Source of the DNA: Ichthyophonus hoferi
Lineage: Eukaryota > Opisthokonta > Ichthyosporea > Ichthyophonida > Ichthyophonidae
Assembly (NCBI GenBank): GCA_002751075.1
Contig: NAOQ01000681.1
Location: 14,532-33,295 of the forward strand
Length of the DNA: 18,764 bases
Reading direction: 5' to 3'
Of this stretch, positions 9,401 to 18,764 are shown one piece after another. The notes under the pieces were generated by a model. The model made no database searches. It was given only the letters and a program-made list of their open reading frames with translations, and was not told the DNA's origin. Both the position numbers and the translations under genes were made by a program. Every line of letters starts with the position of its first letter. Position 1 is the stretch's first letter.

Positions 9401-12400
9401 ATACATACATATATACATACGCACAAATATATATAATACACATATACATACACACATATATACATACATACATACATATATACATACACACACACATATA
9501 TATATATATATATCATGTAGAGTCCCCACACGCAAACACCACGTCCTCACCATTTCATCTTTCCAGTGTCTTGCATTCCCTTTTAATACCAAATCATATT
9601 GATGTACCAACCGGGTTAATAAGTGCATTTGGATGGCAGATTGGTTTATAATCTCCTGTCTCAGATGTACTACATGTTCCTTATTAGCCTCATTTTCTAA
9701 ATTTAGGACCCGTCTGTTAGTTTATAAAGGTTAGTAGGGAGTAATAGGATAACCATATAATATCATCAGTTAAAGGGTAAAAATTGATGTATGGTAGGGG
9801 GTTTATAGTTGTAGAGTGGGGTTCTTATAGTATATTATGTACATGAATTGGAAAAGAATGTAAAAAGTAATTAACATAGAGAGTATGTGTATTCATACAG
9901 CTTTTGCGTGGCTATAATTTATTATGGTGTCGACATATGGTTGGTGTTGTATCAGAGATATATTCATGTAAAAAGCTAAGCAAACCAAAATAATATATGT
10001 TTATATATATATGAAAACATACATGCATACACGCATAGATACATACATAAAGGCACGCAACATATATCCTTTTGGATACACGACATGATCATCTGTAACC
10101 AAACCAACCTAACAACAGGTAGCTCCTCCGTATCAATTTCTGCCAATCTCTGCTCATTGTTCTTTATAACCCTATTGATATCATAGATCTTTTCAGTTAC
10201 TATTTTATCCTGCTCAATTAATGCGCCTACTTTCCTTTCACCTTCCTGGACTGAATCTGGCACCAGTTGAGATTCAAGTTCACTATCTAATTCTGCAACT
10301 CTCCTTTTCAACTCAGCCAGTTTCATTGTAATAGTCGAACGCTGTTGAACCACCGTGTCACACCATTGTTCCGATTGCTTGGTTCTCTGGGAAAGAAATA
10401 ATGTTTCAATAATAATATAATTTGATATGGTAAAGAATGGTATTGAATGCATTGTATTATAACGATATCGGATACATAAGATAATTCAATGTAACGTAAG
10501 ATAATATAATATAATGCACCACAATATATACGCATACACATACGTAGCACACACAAACACCTATAACTCCACCTTATCATCGCCACCAAATTCTAGTTCG
10601 TTTTTTAAATAAAAGTCCATGGCTTCTTTCTCCTCTTCCCGTTTTTTCTTATCAAGCTCCTCATTCTGTTAATTTCCCATAATGTACAATGTTAGACACC
10701 CCTAATCTCAATTAAATTTACCCTATAAACCCCACACAATATTCAGTAGTACTTAATGTTGAATGTTATATAATAGAAACTGCTGGCGTTTTAGGATGTA
10801 TTTAAACATGCATGATTAAGGGTTCGAATTGCATCTTACCGACTTTTTTAAAGCTGAAAAAAAAATTTAATCAACCTTATATATGAATTTAATTGATTGA
10901 AATAGGCAATTTGAAGCTTGTTTGCAATTTTTCGCGTAATAAAGAAATATTTGGCGTTTTGTAACATTACACTACTACAACAATAATAACGATAAGGATA
11001 CCACCAGCAATGAAGCCTACCTCTACAATCTCCAACCGCAAACTCATTAAACTATTCAATGGAGTGTTTGGCGACTCCTGGCGCCTCTTCTTATTCAAAC
11101 TAACTTCTAATGCTTTGTACTCATTTGCAATCTGTTTTTTTTTCGTAGTCAAGTTTATCAGTTGTTCCTCCCAATTCTTAGTTTTAATATCGTGGGCCTC
11201 ATCCTGCAATTCAACAACGTTTCGCAATAAACGTCGCTCTTCCTGGATCATTTTTATATATTTCTCTGTTGCCATTCGTTCTTTTATTTTAGCCTCTTCA
11301 ATCTCATCCATAATTGAATTTTTTTCCTTCTCTAGTTCCAGTAGGCTAATTTCAACATATTCGTGTAATTCTTTAACCAATTTGTAGAGTTTTCCACCAG
11401 AAAGATTGACAATAGCAGTTTGATTCGCATTGATGCTATTCTGGACCTCCTCAAGATGTGACTTTGCTTCAAGGTTGAAATTATCCTTGGATCCCATTTT
11501 GTCAAATACTATCCCACCAGTATTATAACGCAATATATTCTCCACTTTAGTCAAAAGAAAAGCCCCATACTCCCGCAATTTTTGGTTTTTTTCTTGTTGG
11601 GATAATTTAGCATACTGATGTCGGAGTCTTTCTTTTACTAGGTAATCAGCATCTTTCAGCAGTTGTTCGCCACCTCCCCACTCCCTGCCAATTACTTCAT
11701 CCAGACTCAACCTGGGTTGTGTTGTAGATACAAGGTGAAGTTTTGGGTCTAAATCCATCGGGATCCTTGTAGATTCATTGAGTTGTGGGTAGCCAGGTCG
11801 ACATTTTTGACAATAACAAGTATTTAAACACTTTGGACAGTTGAGTTCTTTAACAAGGTCTATACATCTAAAGGGATAATAAAATAAATAAAGAGGAACA
11901 ATGAACAATAAAAACTAGAAAAAGAATGTATGGAAAGCGAGCGAGGGTATCAACTATAAGAAGAGATGAGGAGGAGGTGAAGGAGTGGGCATTGTGTTTT
12001 GTTTATGCTTACGGTATGTTGTTATGGAAAATAGACGCGATTTTCGCTACTTTGATAACCCTGATGTTAAAGTAAAGAAGCGGATTTCGACAATAAATAT
12101 AAACAGAATATATCGATGATGATACTTGGATATATATGTAGAAGTGCATCTATGTATATATGCATTGCTATATTTGACATAGGTGTATGTGTAGTTCTGT
12201 ACCATGTATATGCATACATATAGATACCCGTCACATAGATAGCACATTTATACTATATGTAAATGGACGCACGTATATAGGCATATATACATTAGAACCT
12301 TATGAATACTAATAACAATCATGACAAGAATAATGGCAATAATAATAATAGTAATAATAATAATAACAACAATAATAAAAACAAAAATAAAAACAATAAT

Positions 12401-13105
12401 AATAATAGTTGTATATATATATGCATACGTATTCATATATATAGACAACTAATACTCTATACGAAGAGAGCATCTCTTCCCATCATGAATATTACAAATA
12501 GCATATATGCAAACATAACATAAAACCTGTGTATATCCAATAGAGAAGAAGGATGGCTTCAAACCTGAAATTCATTATATAGTTGAGGATTGACCTGTAT
12601 ACACAAACATAAAGATACACAAACACATGTATACTTGCATAGGTTCACGCTTACGGTAATTATTAAATATACTGAAAACGTACTTATAGTATGTTTTCAA
12701 ACATTCCAAACAGTATATGGTACCGCACAGAATATTTTCACATTTCCACTTCAGACGGACAATCTGCAGATAGATTTTTGTTTCTATTATAATCCATGCG
12801 ATCATACGTCAATATTTATGTTAAACCATATCCAAACAAAAATAACTATACTAAATAAAATATATATGGGTTAAGAGAGAAGGCAAAGACGCCGAAAAGG
12901 AGCAATTATGAAATTGATTTTAAATATATAGGTAATCCGGAATGGAGAAAGTACAAAAATCTTTAGAGATAGAGAAACAGGAAGGCCCAAGACATAAAAA
13001 TCAATAATGAAGAAAAACAGAATAAAGAGAATAGATAGAGTGCCGTACCCCATCACACTCTAATCCGCAATGATGGCACACAGGTTTGACATAGGCATTT
13101 TCCAT
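6453..13105 (-). CDS. CDCA7-like (zf-4CXXC_R1-like) zinc-finger coiled-coil protein, 758 aa, 16 exons
   Basis: Exons, 5' to 3': 13105-13049, 12763-12684, 11867-11021, 10665-10573, 10386-10109, 9713-9551, 9284-9179, 8855-8788, 8619-8579, 8487-8451, 8409-8386, 8159-8009, 7705-7658, 7518-7397, 6782-6761, 6592-6453. All junctions agree in phase; total 2,277 nt. The start ATG has an in-frame TGA two codons upstream. Residues 10-68 hold 13 Cys (10, 13, 17, 27, 32, 37, 40, 47, 56, 59, 63, 65, 68); the ending [14 protein letters not shown] matches the CPPCRGxCNCSxCR signature of the zf-4CXXC_R1 domain of CDCA7 and related nuclear proteins, in a shorter form. Residues about 113-350 and 360-500 are heptad-like coiled coil. 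Then follow a Ser/Pro/Thr linker (about 507-560), a basic patch SNRPSKRK (591-598), a Cys cluster (601, 604, 627, 629, 638) and amphipathic helices to the end. A nuclear DNA- or chromatin-binding role is inferred. Exons 9-11 are the least certain. Confidence 0.78.
6761..6782 (-). other. 22-nt microexon (exon 15) of the zinc-finger gene
   Basis: The acceptor GTCGCAG and donor CCGG|GTGTAA frame 22 nt coding EAAMNHP plus one base. It enters in phase 0 and leaves in phase 1. The next exon then must use the acceptor CAATAG at 6593, which gives [11 protein letters not shown] in frame. Skipping it and using the later acceptor (ending at 6570) would also keep the frame (DKAN-TVYRQ), so two C-terminal isoforms differing by 15 residues are possible. 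Confidence 0.6.
7081..7384. repeat. three-copy tandem repeat of about 82-120 nt in intron 14
   Basis: Three diverged units begin near 7081, 7163 and 7265. Each runs GAATATAACGT-GCCATAATAA, an AAT-rich middle, a (CTATA)n stretch, then ACACAATGCAATATAGGATAA and AAAGACAA or similar. A partial unit may precede at 7047-7080. The units differ in the length of the AAT and CTATA parts, as expected from slippage. The last unit ends about 12 nt from the donor of exon 14. The array lies in the 614-nt intron 7396-6783. Confidence 0.7.
8410..8450 (-). other. proposed 41-nt intron between exons 10 and 11
   Basis: GGG|GTATCA to TTTATGTTTAAG removes 41 nt and joins MVAAASDG to SNRPSKRK in phase, leading into the KVKCQHCH exon. 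Reading through instead ends in a phase that does not fit the next exon. A competing frame across 8386-8487 (CNDPNGGCC...) is also open and would need the cryptic donor TTT|GTGGGC in exon 9. This is the least secure joint in the gene. Confidence 0.4.
9312..9513. repeat. (ATAC)n / (AT)n / (AC)n compound microsatellite in intron 6
   Basis: About 200 nt of mixed CATA, CA and TA repeats, interrupted by single changes such as ACGTAC and CGCAC. It fills most of the 266-nt intron 9550-9285 of the zinc-finger gene. It creates long minus-strand frames in several phases, coding Tyr/Val/Cys/Met/Ile repeats, which are artefacts of the repeat. Confidence 0.9.
12304..12408. repeat. AAT/AAC trinucleotide repeat in intron 2
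   Basis: About 105 nt of AAT, AAC and AAAAC units in the 816-nt intron 12683-11868 of the zinc-finger gene. The rest of that intron is AT-rich with TATATG-type repeats. The Asn-run frame on the plus strand is a by-product. Confidence 0.85.
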
Positions 13106-14129
13106 TTTTCAGTTTCAACTATTAGTTTGGGAGACAGTGAGGACGTATGAGGCTTCATGAAAAAAAAAAAATAACGTTTAAAAAAGTAACTCTAGAAAGA
13201 TAAATAAATAAAGCGAAAAGGACTGTCGCTCAATAAATGAAAGGAAGACATCGGTGGTGTCTTCTCTTCTCAGGAAAAATTGTGGGGATCACTAGTGTAT
13301 TAAAGTCATTTTAAAACAACCATTCAGAGCTGAACTGTAGTATATTTCGCTTTCTCTAATAAATTTCATAACTTACAATAAAGTGAGCTAGACCCCTGTT
13401 AAAAAGGTATGTTTTCTTGGCACCGCTTTATTAGAAGTAGGTGGCACCTTTTGCATTTGTATATGTACATACGGTATATACGTATATGTACATACGGGTG
13501 TAACTATATACATATATATGTTGTTTGGAAGTGTAAATATATATATACATGTATATGTAGAACAATTGACCAACCCAAAAATGCACAGTAACCTTCAACT
13601 TTAGTATGTATATAGCTATGCGGCAAACAACTAATCAAACGTTTTATTGGCTTAGCTTTATACTACAAAATCTTTTTGCTAAATATTTATTGGTTTATAT
13701 TTAGATGATAAAAGATCCTTCTAGACGTTTATTGGTTTATAGTTCTAAAATAGAGTATTGCTAGTGGGAGATTGACAGACATGCAAAAAAATAGAGTTTC
13801 TAATTGTTCAAAAAGTAACACGACCACCCCTGCAACGTATACTGATTTTTTAAAAAAAATTGACGTGTAGAATTTTTTTTTTCAAAGACCGTTAACTCCC
13901 AAGGAACACGTGGTACTGCCGGCAAGGTAACAAGCAGAACATGAAATGATTGGTCCAATATTAGTTGTTTTAAAGGTCCGTCCTAGTGAATTTAAACAAA
14001 GTGTGCAATTGGATGAATGGGACTCCTTAATTTTAAAAATGTTGGCTTTTACATGCATTAAAGGTTTTTTCTGCCTTGATCCCTATTTCCATAGACAACA
14101 AAATTATCAGCACAAAATTATAAATCATA
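13106..14129. other. upstream region of the zinc-finger gene, no gene seen
   Basis: This is the expected promoter and 5' leader region of the minus-strand gene, but no clear TATA box is seen in the right orientation. An A11 run lies near 13160. A motif shared with the repeat family (TGTCGCTCAATAAATGAA) is at 13224-13241. TTTATTGG(C/T)TTA(G/T) recurs three times within 13640-13745. The 64-codon frame at 13946-14140 has no recognisable domain. Confidence 0.5.
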
Positions 14130-15355
14130 GAAATATATGAGTATAAATGGTAATATTAAAATAGGAGTGTTCCTGTGACATATACTTGTTTAGAAGGAGA
14201 GAGAATACCGCATTAAGGGGCGTTTTAGCATGTCCCTTTGCGTACACAAAGTGCAGATATGCCGAGACATTTTTTTATTACTAAAGAAGTCAGCAGGACT
14301 TGTCTTAAACAGGATTTCTAGGCATTTTGCTACAGTTGCAAGATTTCTACCATTGGCTGGTTTAATTTTGATAAATCATCTTGAATTGCCGCTTAACACC
14401 AACAAATTGCACCAACTATTTTCCAGGCCACATGTAATAATAATTGCTAATAATATTAAATGTTTATAGCCATATAAAGAAATACCTGTACTAATTAAAT
14501 ATTCTTGTTTTAACACCTCCCCTTGGCCTAGGCGGATTATTGCATCTAAGGCATAAAAAATACAAAAAAGGAATATGAAAAGAACCTTAGCATGCTGACT
14601 ACTTAGTTGTAGGTTTGTCGCTCATTAAATGAACTGGCTAATTGTTGATGACATTCAGAAGGGACTGTGGCTCTCTCTGGCTCTGTAGCAGCCCTTAAGT
14701 ACAAAAGAATGATAGTTGTGCTAATATTTTCACGGTTCTAGACACGCATACGACTAGCTGTGAAAGAATATCAATAAACCAAATTTATTGGCAGGTTGCC
14801 GATCAGATATGAAAATAACTATCGTTAAAAGTGACTATGACCAGAAACAAACGAAAGCTTAAACAAAAATAAAAAATAAATATTTAGACAGCAAATATTA
14901 GTATATCTTCATTTATAACGTACACATATTCCTACGATTGCAGGTACCTTAAATACTGCCGAGTCAGATTATTTTCTTAATAGGTTTTGACATCTGGCGT
15001 CTGCCGGCTGGCGGTTGAGGTGAAATATGAGTATTGCTTACTTGTTTTGCACGTTACCTTTTTGCCACTTTGAAGATGAAAATGTTGATAGTTCAAGTGC
15101 GAATTTGAAAACTGTGAATAAGTGTAATAAAATTGATTGTCCACACGTATAGGTTAGTGGATCGATGTAGGGTTGGGGGCTTAATTTATATTTGCGGGAT
15201 CGCTACCATTGGCTGGATCCATTTTTATAGATCATCTTAGATTACTGTTTCACACCAGATTGTACTATTTTCCCAGCCTACATATGTAATAATAATTGCT
15301 AATCATATTAAATGTTTACAGCTATATAAACAAATACCCCAATTAAATAAATAAT
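14130..15355 (+). mobile_element. degenerate terminal-repeat element, plus-strand copy (fossil)
   Basis: Three parts are seen: a left repeat (about 14130-14512), an internal part (about 14513-15190) and a right repeat (about 15195-15355) that matches the latter half of the left one, sharing GCTACCATTGGCTGG-type sequence, ATAGATCATCTTAGAT-like sequence and the tail AATAATAATTGCTAAT-ATATTAAATGTTTA. The same parts occur in inverse orientation at 16620-18240. The order repeat-internal-repeat in both copies suggests a short, nonautonomous element with terminal direct repeats, perhaps TRIM-like. No protein domain of such elements is recognised. Copies are roughly 75-80% identical where they align, so it is old. 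It is incomplete and degraded. A duplicated gene-family fragment is the alternative. Confidence 0.45.
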
Positions 15356-16350
15356 CTTTGTTAATATAATGTGAACTCAAGAATATAAAATCTTATAGGA
15401 GTAACCCCTTTCTTCTCAAGAAACTTAAAATGATATTTGTAGAAGTGCTAGTACATTAGGACATTAAAATTATTTACAGATAGATCAATTCAATAAGTAG
15501 TTCAAAATGAGTTATCAAATTAATGTGGTTGCCAGAAATGAAAATATATTGATTAGAGTTCGAGTTTGTGAAACCAGTCTAAATAAACATATTGTCGATC
15601 TATGTGCTCATCAACGTTGAATATACCAAGTGGTTAATCAGCTCGTTGCTACAAATGATGTGAGAGGAACAGGAATCGTTATCGACATATAAATACAGTT
15701 TTCTGAAAGAATTGGTCTCTCGAATAATTGGCAATGCGCCTCAACGCTAAGCAGCTAGTTCCAGAGTAATTTGATGTTAGGTATGTGGCCAGATATAATT
15801 TCAATTAAGATCAAACATATCATGCACATAAACATGCCAATTTGAATATCGCTTATTATTCATATTACAACACTAAATGACATCATAATACCCATAAATT
15901 GTTAAAATGAATGGGAATAAGAAATATACCATGCGAATTGATTTAAAATTTAATATATATAATATTGCTCTGCACTTTGACTTTTTCATTTCAATTATAG
16001 TCATTTTAATCTATAAAAACTTATGCTTTTGATAAGATGTAATAAATATACACTATTATGTATCCGATTGTTTATCAAACAAAAAAGATATAGTTACAAC
16101 CTAACTTGGTCATCAAATATTGAGGAATTAAAAACAGTTTTAATACATTTTTAAAACAAATTGTGCATGATTTAAAAAATTGGGTATTATTGTATTGCTG
16201 TTCAATTGATTTGTATTGTGTTATATAAATATTGCTATATAGTAAATAAATTGTTTTATAAATTATTCTACTATTTTCTTATTTCAATATTTTATTAATG
16301 GCAAATTTGCTTTTAAGTTATTTTTTGGTTAATAAAATTCCTATATTATA
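15356..16350. other. AT-rich spacer between the two inverted repeat copies
   Basis: About 1 kb of very AT-rich sequence separates the two oppositely oriented copies. I see no reading frame of note, no RNA gene and no clear repeat other than short AT runs such as 16345-16366 (ATATTATATTATACTATATTAT). Confidence 0.6.
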
Positions 16351-16662
16351 TTATACTATATTATAACGTTGAAGCAACTCATTGCAACACAGAAATAAAT
16401 AATAATATAATAAATTAGAATTAATACAATAAATAGGGTTTTTCATTTTGAGAGGATATTCTTGATTAGAAATAGAACTAGTATCTGTTGTACCAAATTT
16501 TATCTGGTTGTTGTTGTTGTCAGGTAAACGGCAGGATAAAGCTCTAGCTAGCTGCTCTTGAATTTTCCCCTGTTGATTGACGGATATAGAAGCCTTCAGC
16601 TTCTTACCTGCTAATGTGTTGTATATGTGGTGTTTGCAGCTTGGGCAAAAAGCTAGTATAAT
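16351..16662 (-). CDS. unexplained 104-codon stop-free frame with a CPSC motif
   Basis: The minus strand is open for 103 sense codons from just after a TAG to a TAA. The frame has no ATG near its start, so it would have to be an exon or a fragment. It reads LAFCPSCKHHIYNTLAGKK, then a Gln/Lys-rich stretch, a NNNN run and QIKFGTTDTSSIS; the last 25 residues look less coding-like. A CxxC pair suggests a zinc ribbon but the second pair is not clear. Acceptor-like (TTATACTAG) and strong donor-like (GCAG|GTAAGA) sites lie inside, so a shorter exon is possible. Its first 40 nt overlap the end of the minus-strand repeat copy. I do not recognise the product. Confidence 0.25.
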   Translation of the reverse strand: MILAFCPSCKHHIYNTLAGKKLKASISVNQQGKIQEQLARALSCRLPDNNNNQIKFGTTDTSSISNQEYPLKMKNPIYCINSNLLYYYLFLCCNELLQRYNIV

Positions 16663-18240
16663 CTATTGATGTTAAACGACTATCTAAGATGATCTATCAA
16701 AATTGAACCAGCCAATAGCAGAGATTCCGCAGCTATATAGTAAGCCATTTCAGGTAATATGTTCTGGGTCCAGTTAACACATTGCTTAGGCATCCTGCCT
16801 AAGGCAGGTCTACTGACTTGCATAATAATAAAAATTTGTCTTAGCATATCTGTACTCCCTTTATACAAAGGGATGCGTTAAAACTCTTTGACGTCTTCCT
16901 ATAAAACTCTTCTTATTTCGGTATTCTCTCTCCTTTTAAACAAATATAGGTCACAGGAACGTTCCTGTCTCTACTTAATATTACCAGCATGGTAACAGAG
17001 AAAGCTTAAATAAATTTTCACAGTCACAAAACCTGGTAATTTTATTAAGTCAAAGATTTACAAATGCTAAAAACACTTCACCCTAACCTTACATCTATCC
17101 ACTGACCTTTACGTGTGAAGATTCAATTTTATTACACTTACACATTGTTTTCAATTCCATATTTGAACTATCAACATTTCCAGCATCAAAGTGACACCAA
17201 GGTAACGTGTAAAACAACTGGGCAGCACTCATTATTACCTCAGCCGTCAGCCGTCAGGCGTTAGATGCCAGAGTCTATAACTGAGCCAGTGCCAGAGCCT
17301 ACAATAGAGCTAGAGCTAGAGCCAGGGCCAGAGCGAGCAGGACTATTTGACATACACTTTTACAGTCTCACCTTTTTGTTTTACATTGGAAGCCGTGCCA
17401 TAGTTACTTCCGAGTGTTGTTAGAAGTTATCTAGTTCATTTAGTGAGCGAAAAGCCTAATGCTAAGTAGTTACGATGCTAAGATTCTTTTCATATTCCTT
17501 TTTGTATTTCTTATACCTTTGGTAAAATAATTTGCTTAGGCCTTTTAGCCCTTCCCGACGGGTGTTAGTTGAAGCTATGCACATTAATATAATGAGACTG
17601 ATCATCAAGATCCATATGGGCTAATACAGTTCACAGAGGATTACCGAGGCCCAGTAGAATTGTCTGATTTTATCTCAATAATCTAATACTCATTTGAATG
17701 GCTCCTTAGGTGTGCTCACATACCATATATCGACAAATCAATTTACCTGGTTAGGAGGCATAATGCCCAGGACAAGTAGTAGCTCTTGTCAATAACTTGA
17801 TAGTCTTAAAACTGCAGAAGGGAGTCACTGTAGCTCTTTTTCGTGTTGGGGCAACGTGGAGTCTTACCGTCATCAACGCAGTTAACAAAGAATGGCATTA
17901 TGAAAATCTTTATCCCATGACAGCAGTTCCTATAAAGGATTCCTTGGGAGTCTCATTGGGCCATCAATCAACAACTAACTAACCAAAGAAATGGGCTCTT
18001 CTAGTTTTATCAACCGTATGGGCTGACCTCAACCTCTGCTTACTTTTTTAATAATAAAGTGGTTTTGACCCAATTGTACTCCGTGTATGCAAAGGGGCAG
18101 GTGAAAACATATCTTAATTTGGTATTCCATCAACTCTAAATGAATACAAATCACAGAAACCGATCCTGTCTCTACCTATCTCTAACACTTTGGGAGTTGT
18201 TCTAGCTATTATGCATGGTAACCCAAGAAGATTATAATTG
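16620..18240 (-). mobile_element. degenerate terminal-repeat element, minus-strand copy (fossil)
   Basis: Read on the minus strand: an outer repeat (about 18240-18020), an unmatched part (about 18020-17570), an internal part shared with the plus copy (about 17565-17080), and a second outer repeat (about 17030-16620). Shared blocks include GTTACCATGC, GAGACAGGA-CG-TCCTGTGA, AGGAGAGAGAATACC (inner copies), GGAATATGAAAAGAA and AAGTGTAATAAAATTGA. The outer repeats lie in direct orientation on both sides of the internal part, as in the plus copy. Old and degraded; no intact protein-coding domain is seen. The 61-codon plus-strand frame at 17797-17982 and the 62-codon minus frame at 16680-16868 lie inside it and are not supported as genes. 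Confidence 0.45.
17283..17336. repeat. degenerate GAGCCA/GAGCTA hexamer repeat
   Basis: About eight imperfect hexamers (GAGCCAGTGCCAGAGCC, then GAGCTAGAGCTAGAGCCAGG and similar) inside the internal part of the minus-strand element. This is a G+C-rich island in AT-rich surroundings. The plus-strand copy has only a short counterpart near 14670-14690. Confidence 0.7.
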
Positions 18241-18711
18241 CATGCGAGAGCTGCGAAGGTATTAATAACACAGAATATTAATTTATTGTCTCGGTCTCAA
18301 TATCAAGCCACTAATCAACTAGATTTCACCTATGCTATTACATAGCTATTGCATAGTATTTTATTGTTTCTCAATCGAACAACCGATTAAACTACATCTA
18401 GTACACATTTTAAAGTAAATATGAAATATTTCTTTTATAAACTATTTACTATTAACACATTTATTACTTATTTAGACATCTGTTAAAAAATACTCGAATA
18501 AAATTAAACGGCTTTTGTAAAATATCTTATAATTAATTAACTAAATAATCAACCAATTATAAAATTACACCCCATTATTAATGGTGAAGTGTAGACGAGT
18601 AATTAATTAATTAGCCACAGCAAATTCCCAATAAATTGCTTGGTAGGCTAATATCATTTTATATGGTGTCATTGTTTACCTCGTATTTTAGATATAGCTG
18701 ACTTATCATAT
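18241..18711. other. AT-rich intergenic stretch, nothing recognised
   Basis: Very AT-rich sequence with repeated TTAATTAA-type words (18531-18545, 18601-18613). No frame, RNA gene or repeat of the local families is seen. Confidence 0.6.
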
Positions 18712-18718
18712 ATATATC

Positions 18719-18764
<46 letters not shown>
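18712..18764. repeat. (CATA)n-(AT)n microsatellite at the window edge
   Basis: A few CATA units pass into an uninterrupted (AT)n run that reaches the last base, so its full length lies outside the window. Confidence 0.9.

Noticed and set aside
9188-9628. Long minus-strand frames rich in Tyr, Val, Cys, Met and Ile
   Set aside because: They are produced by the compound ATAC/AT/AC microsatellite, which is open in several frames at once; only 9551-9713 and 9179-9284 are real exons.
10824-10836. GGTTCGAATTGC-like tRNA T-arm word
   Set aside because: No matching A box, acceptor stem or anticodon arm lies upstream at the right distance.
11010-11387. 125-codon plus-strand frame
   Set aside because: It is antisense to the large coiled-coil exon, whose spliced frame and heptad pattern are far better supported.
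12302-12523. Plus-strand poly-Asn frame
   Set aside because: It is an AAT/AAC repeat lying in intron 2 of the minus-strand gene.
13946-14140. 64-codon plus-strand frame
   Set aside because: No domain and no supporting context; it ends where the repeat copy begins.
15027-17232. A 41- to 45-codon frame (MS.A.LF.TLP.CHF) shared by both repeat copies at 15027-15152 (+) and 17095-17232 (-)
   Set aside because: Twenty-six of 41 residues agree, but by hand count the nucleotide differences fall about evenly on codon positions one, two and three (7, 9, 8), which argues against selection on a protein.
17797-17982. 61-codon plus-strand frame
   Set aside because: It lies antisense within the unmatched part of the minus-strand fossil and shows no family resemblance.

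Overview
The window is AT-rich eukaryotic nuclear DNA. Two genes can be reassembled from spliced exons: GT-AG introns (plus one GC-AG), polypyrimidine acceptors, branch sites such as TTAACTAAC, and introns of 41 to about 1,030 nt filled with AT, ATAC and AAT microsatellites. No bacterial signals (operons, Shine-Dalgarno sites) are seen. An early-diverging fungus or another AT-rich unicellular eukaryote fits, but no marker settles the lineage.

Layout. 1-2860: mostly featureless AT-rich DNA with one 62-codon reading frame with a predicted membrane segment (544-732) and a perfect hairpin (854-875). 2775-2873: tandemly duplicated motif next to a TATA box. 2999-5755 (+): a five-exon gene for a 187-residue protein with two CUE-type ubiquitin-binding domains; its first intron uses a GC donor set in a predicted hairpin. 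5756-6452: short intergenic gap between two convergent genes, with a tRNA-like A-box fragment followed by an A tract. 6453-13105 (-): a 16-exon gene for a 758-residue protein with an N-terminal 13-cysteine zinc module resembling zf-4CXXC_R1 (CDCA7 / MAO-A repressor R1 family), a very long coiled coil, a basic patch, a second Cys cluster and C-terminal helices. All 15 splice joints keep phase. The gene has a 22-nt microexon, a 24-nt exon and a proposed 41-nt intron.

13106-18764: no complete gene. Two copies of one degenerate repeat family lie in opposite orientation (about 14130-15355 on + and 16620-18240 on -). Each has an internal part flanked by direct repeats, suggesting old, short, nonautonomous terminal-repeat elements. 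A 104-codon stop-free frame with a CPSC motif (16351-16662, -) is unexplained. The window ends inside an (AT)n run.

The two genes converge. A joint role is not shown: one suggests ubiquitin binding and the other chromatin or DNA binding through a CDCA7-like finger. The strongest candidate for something not described before is the zinc-finger/coiled-coil/second Cys cluster architecture of the minus-strand gene.
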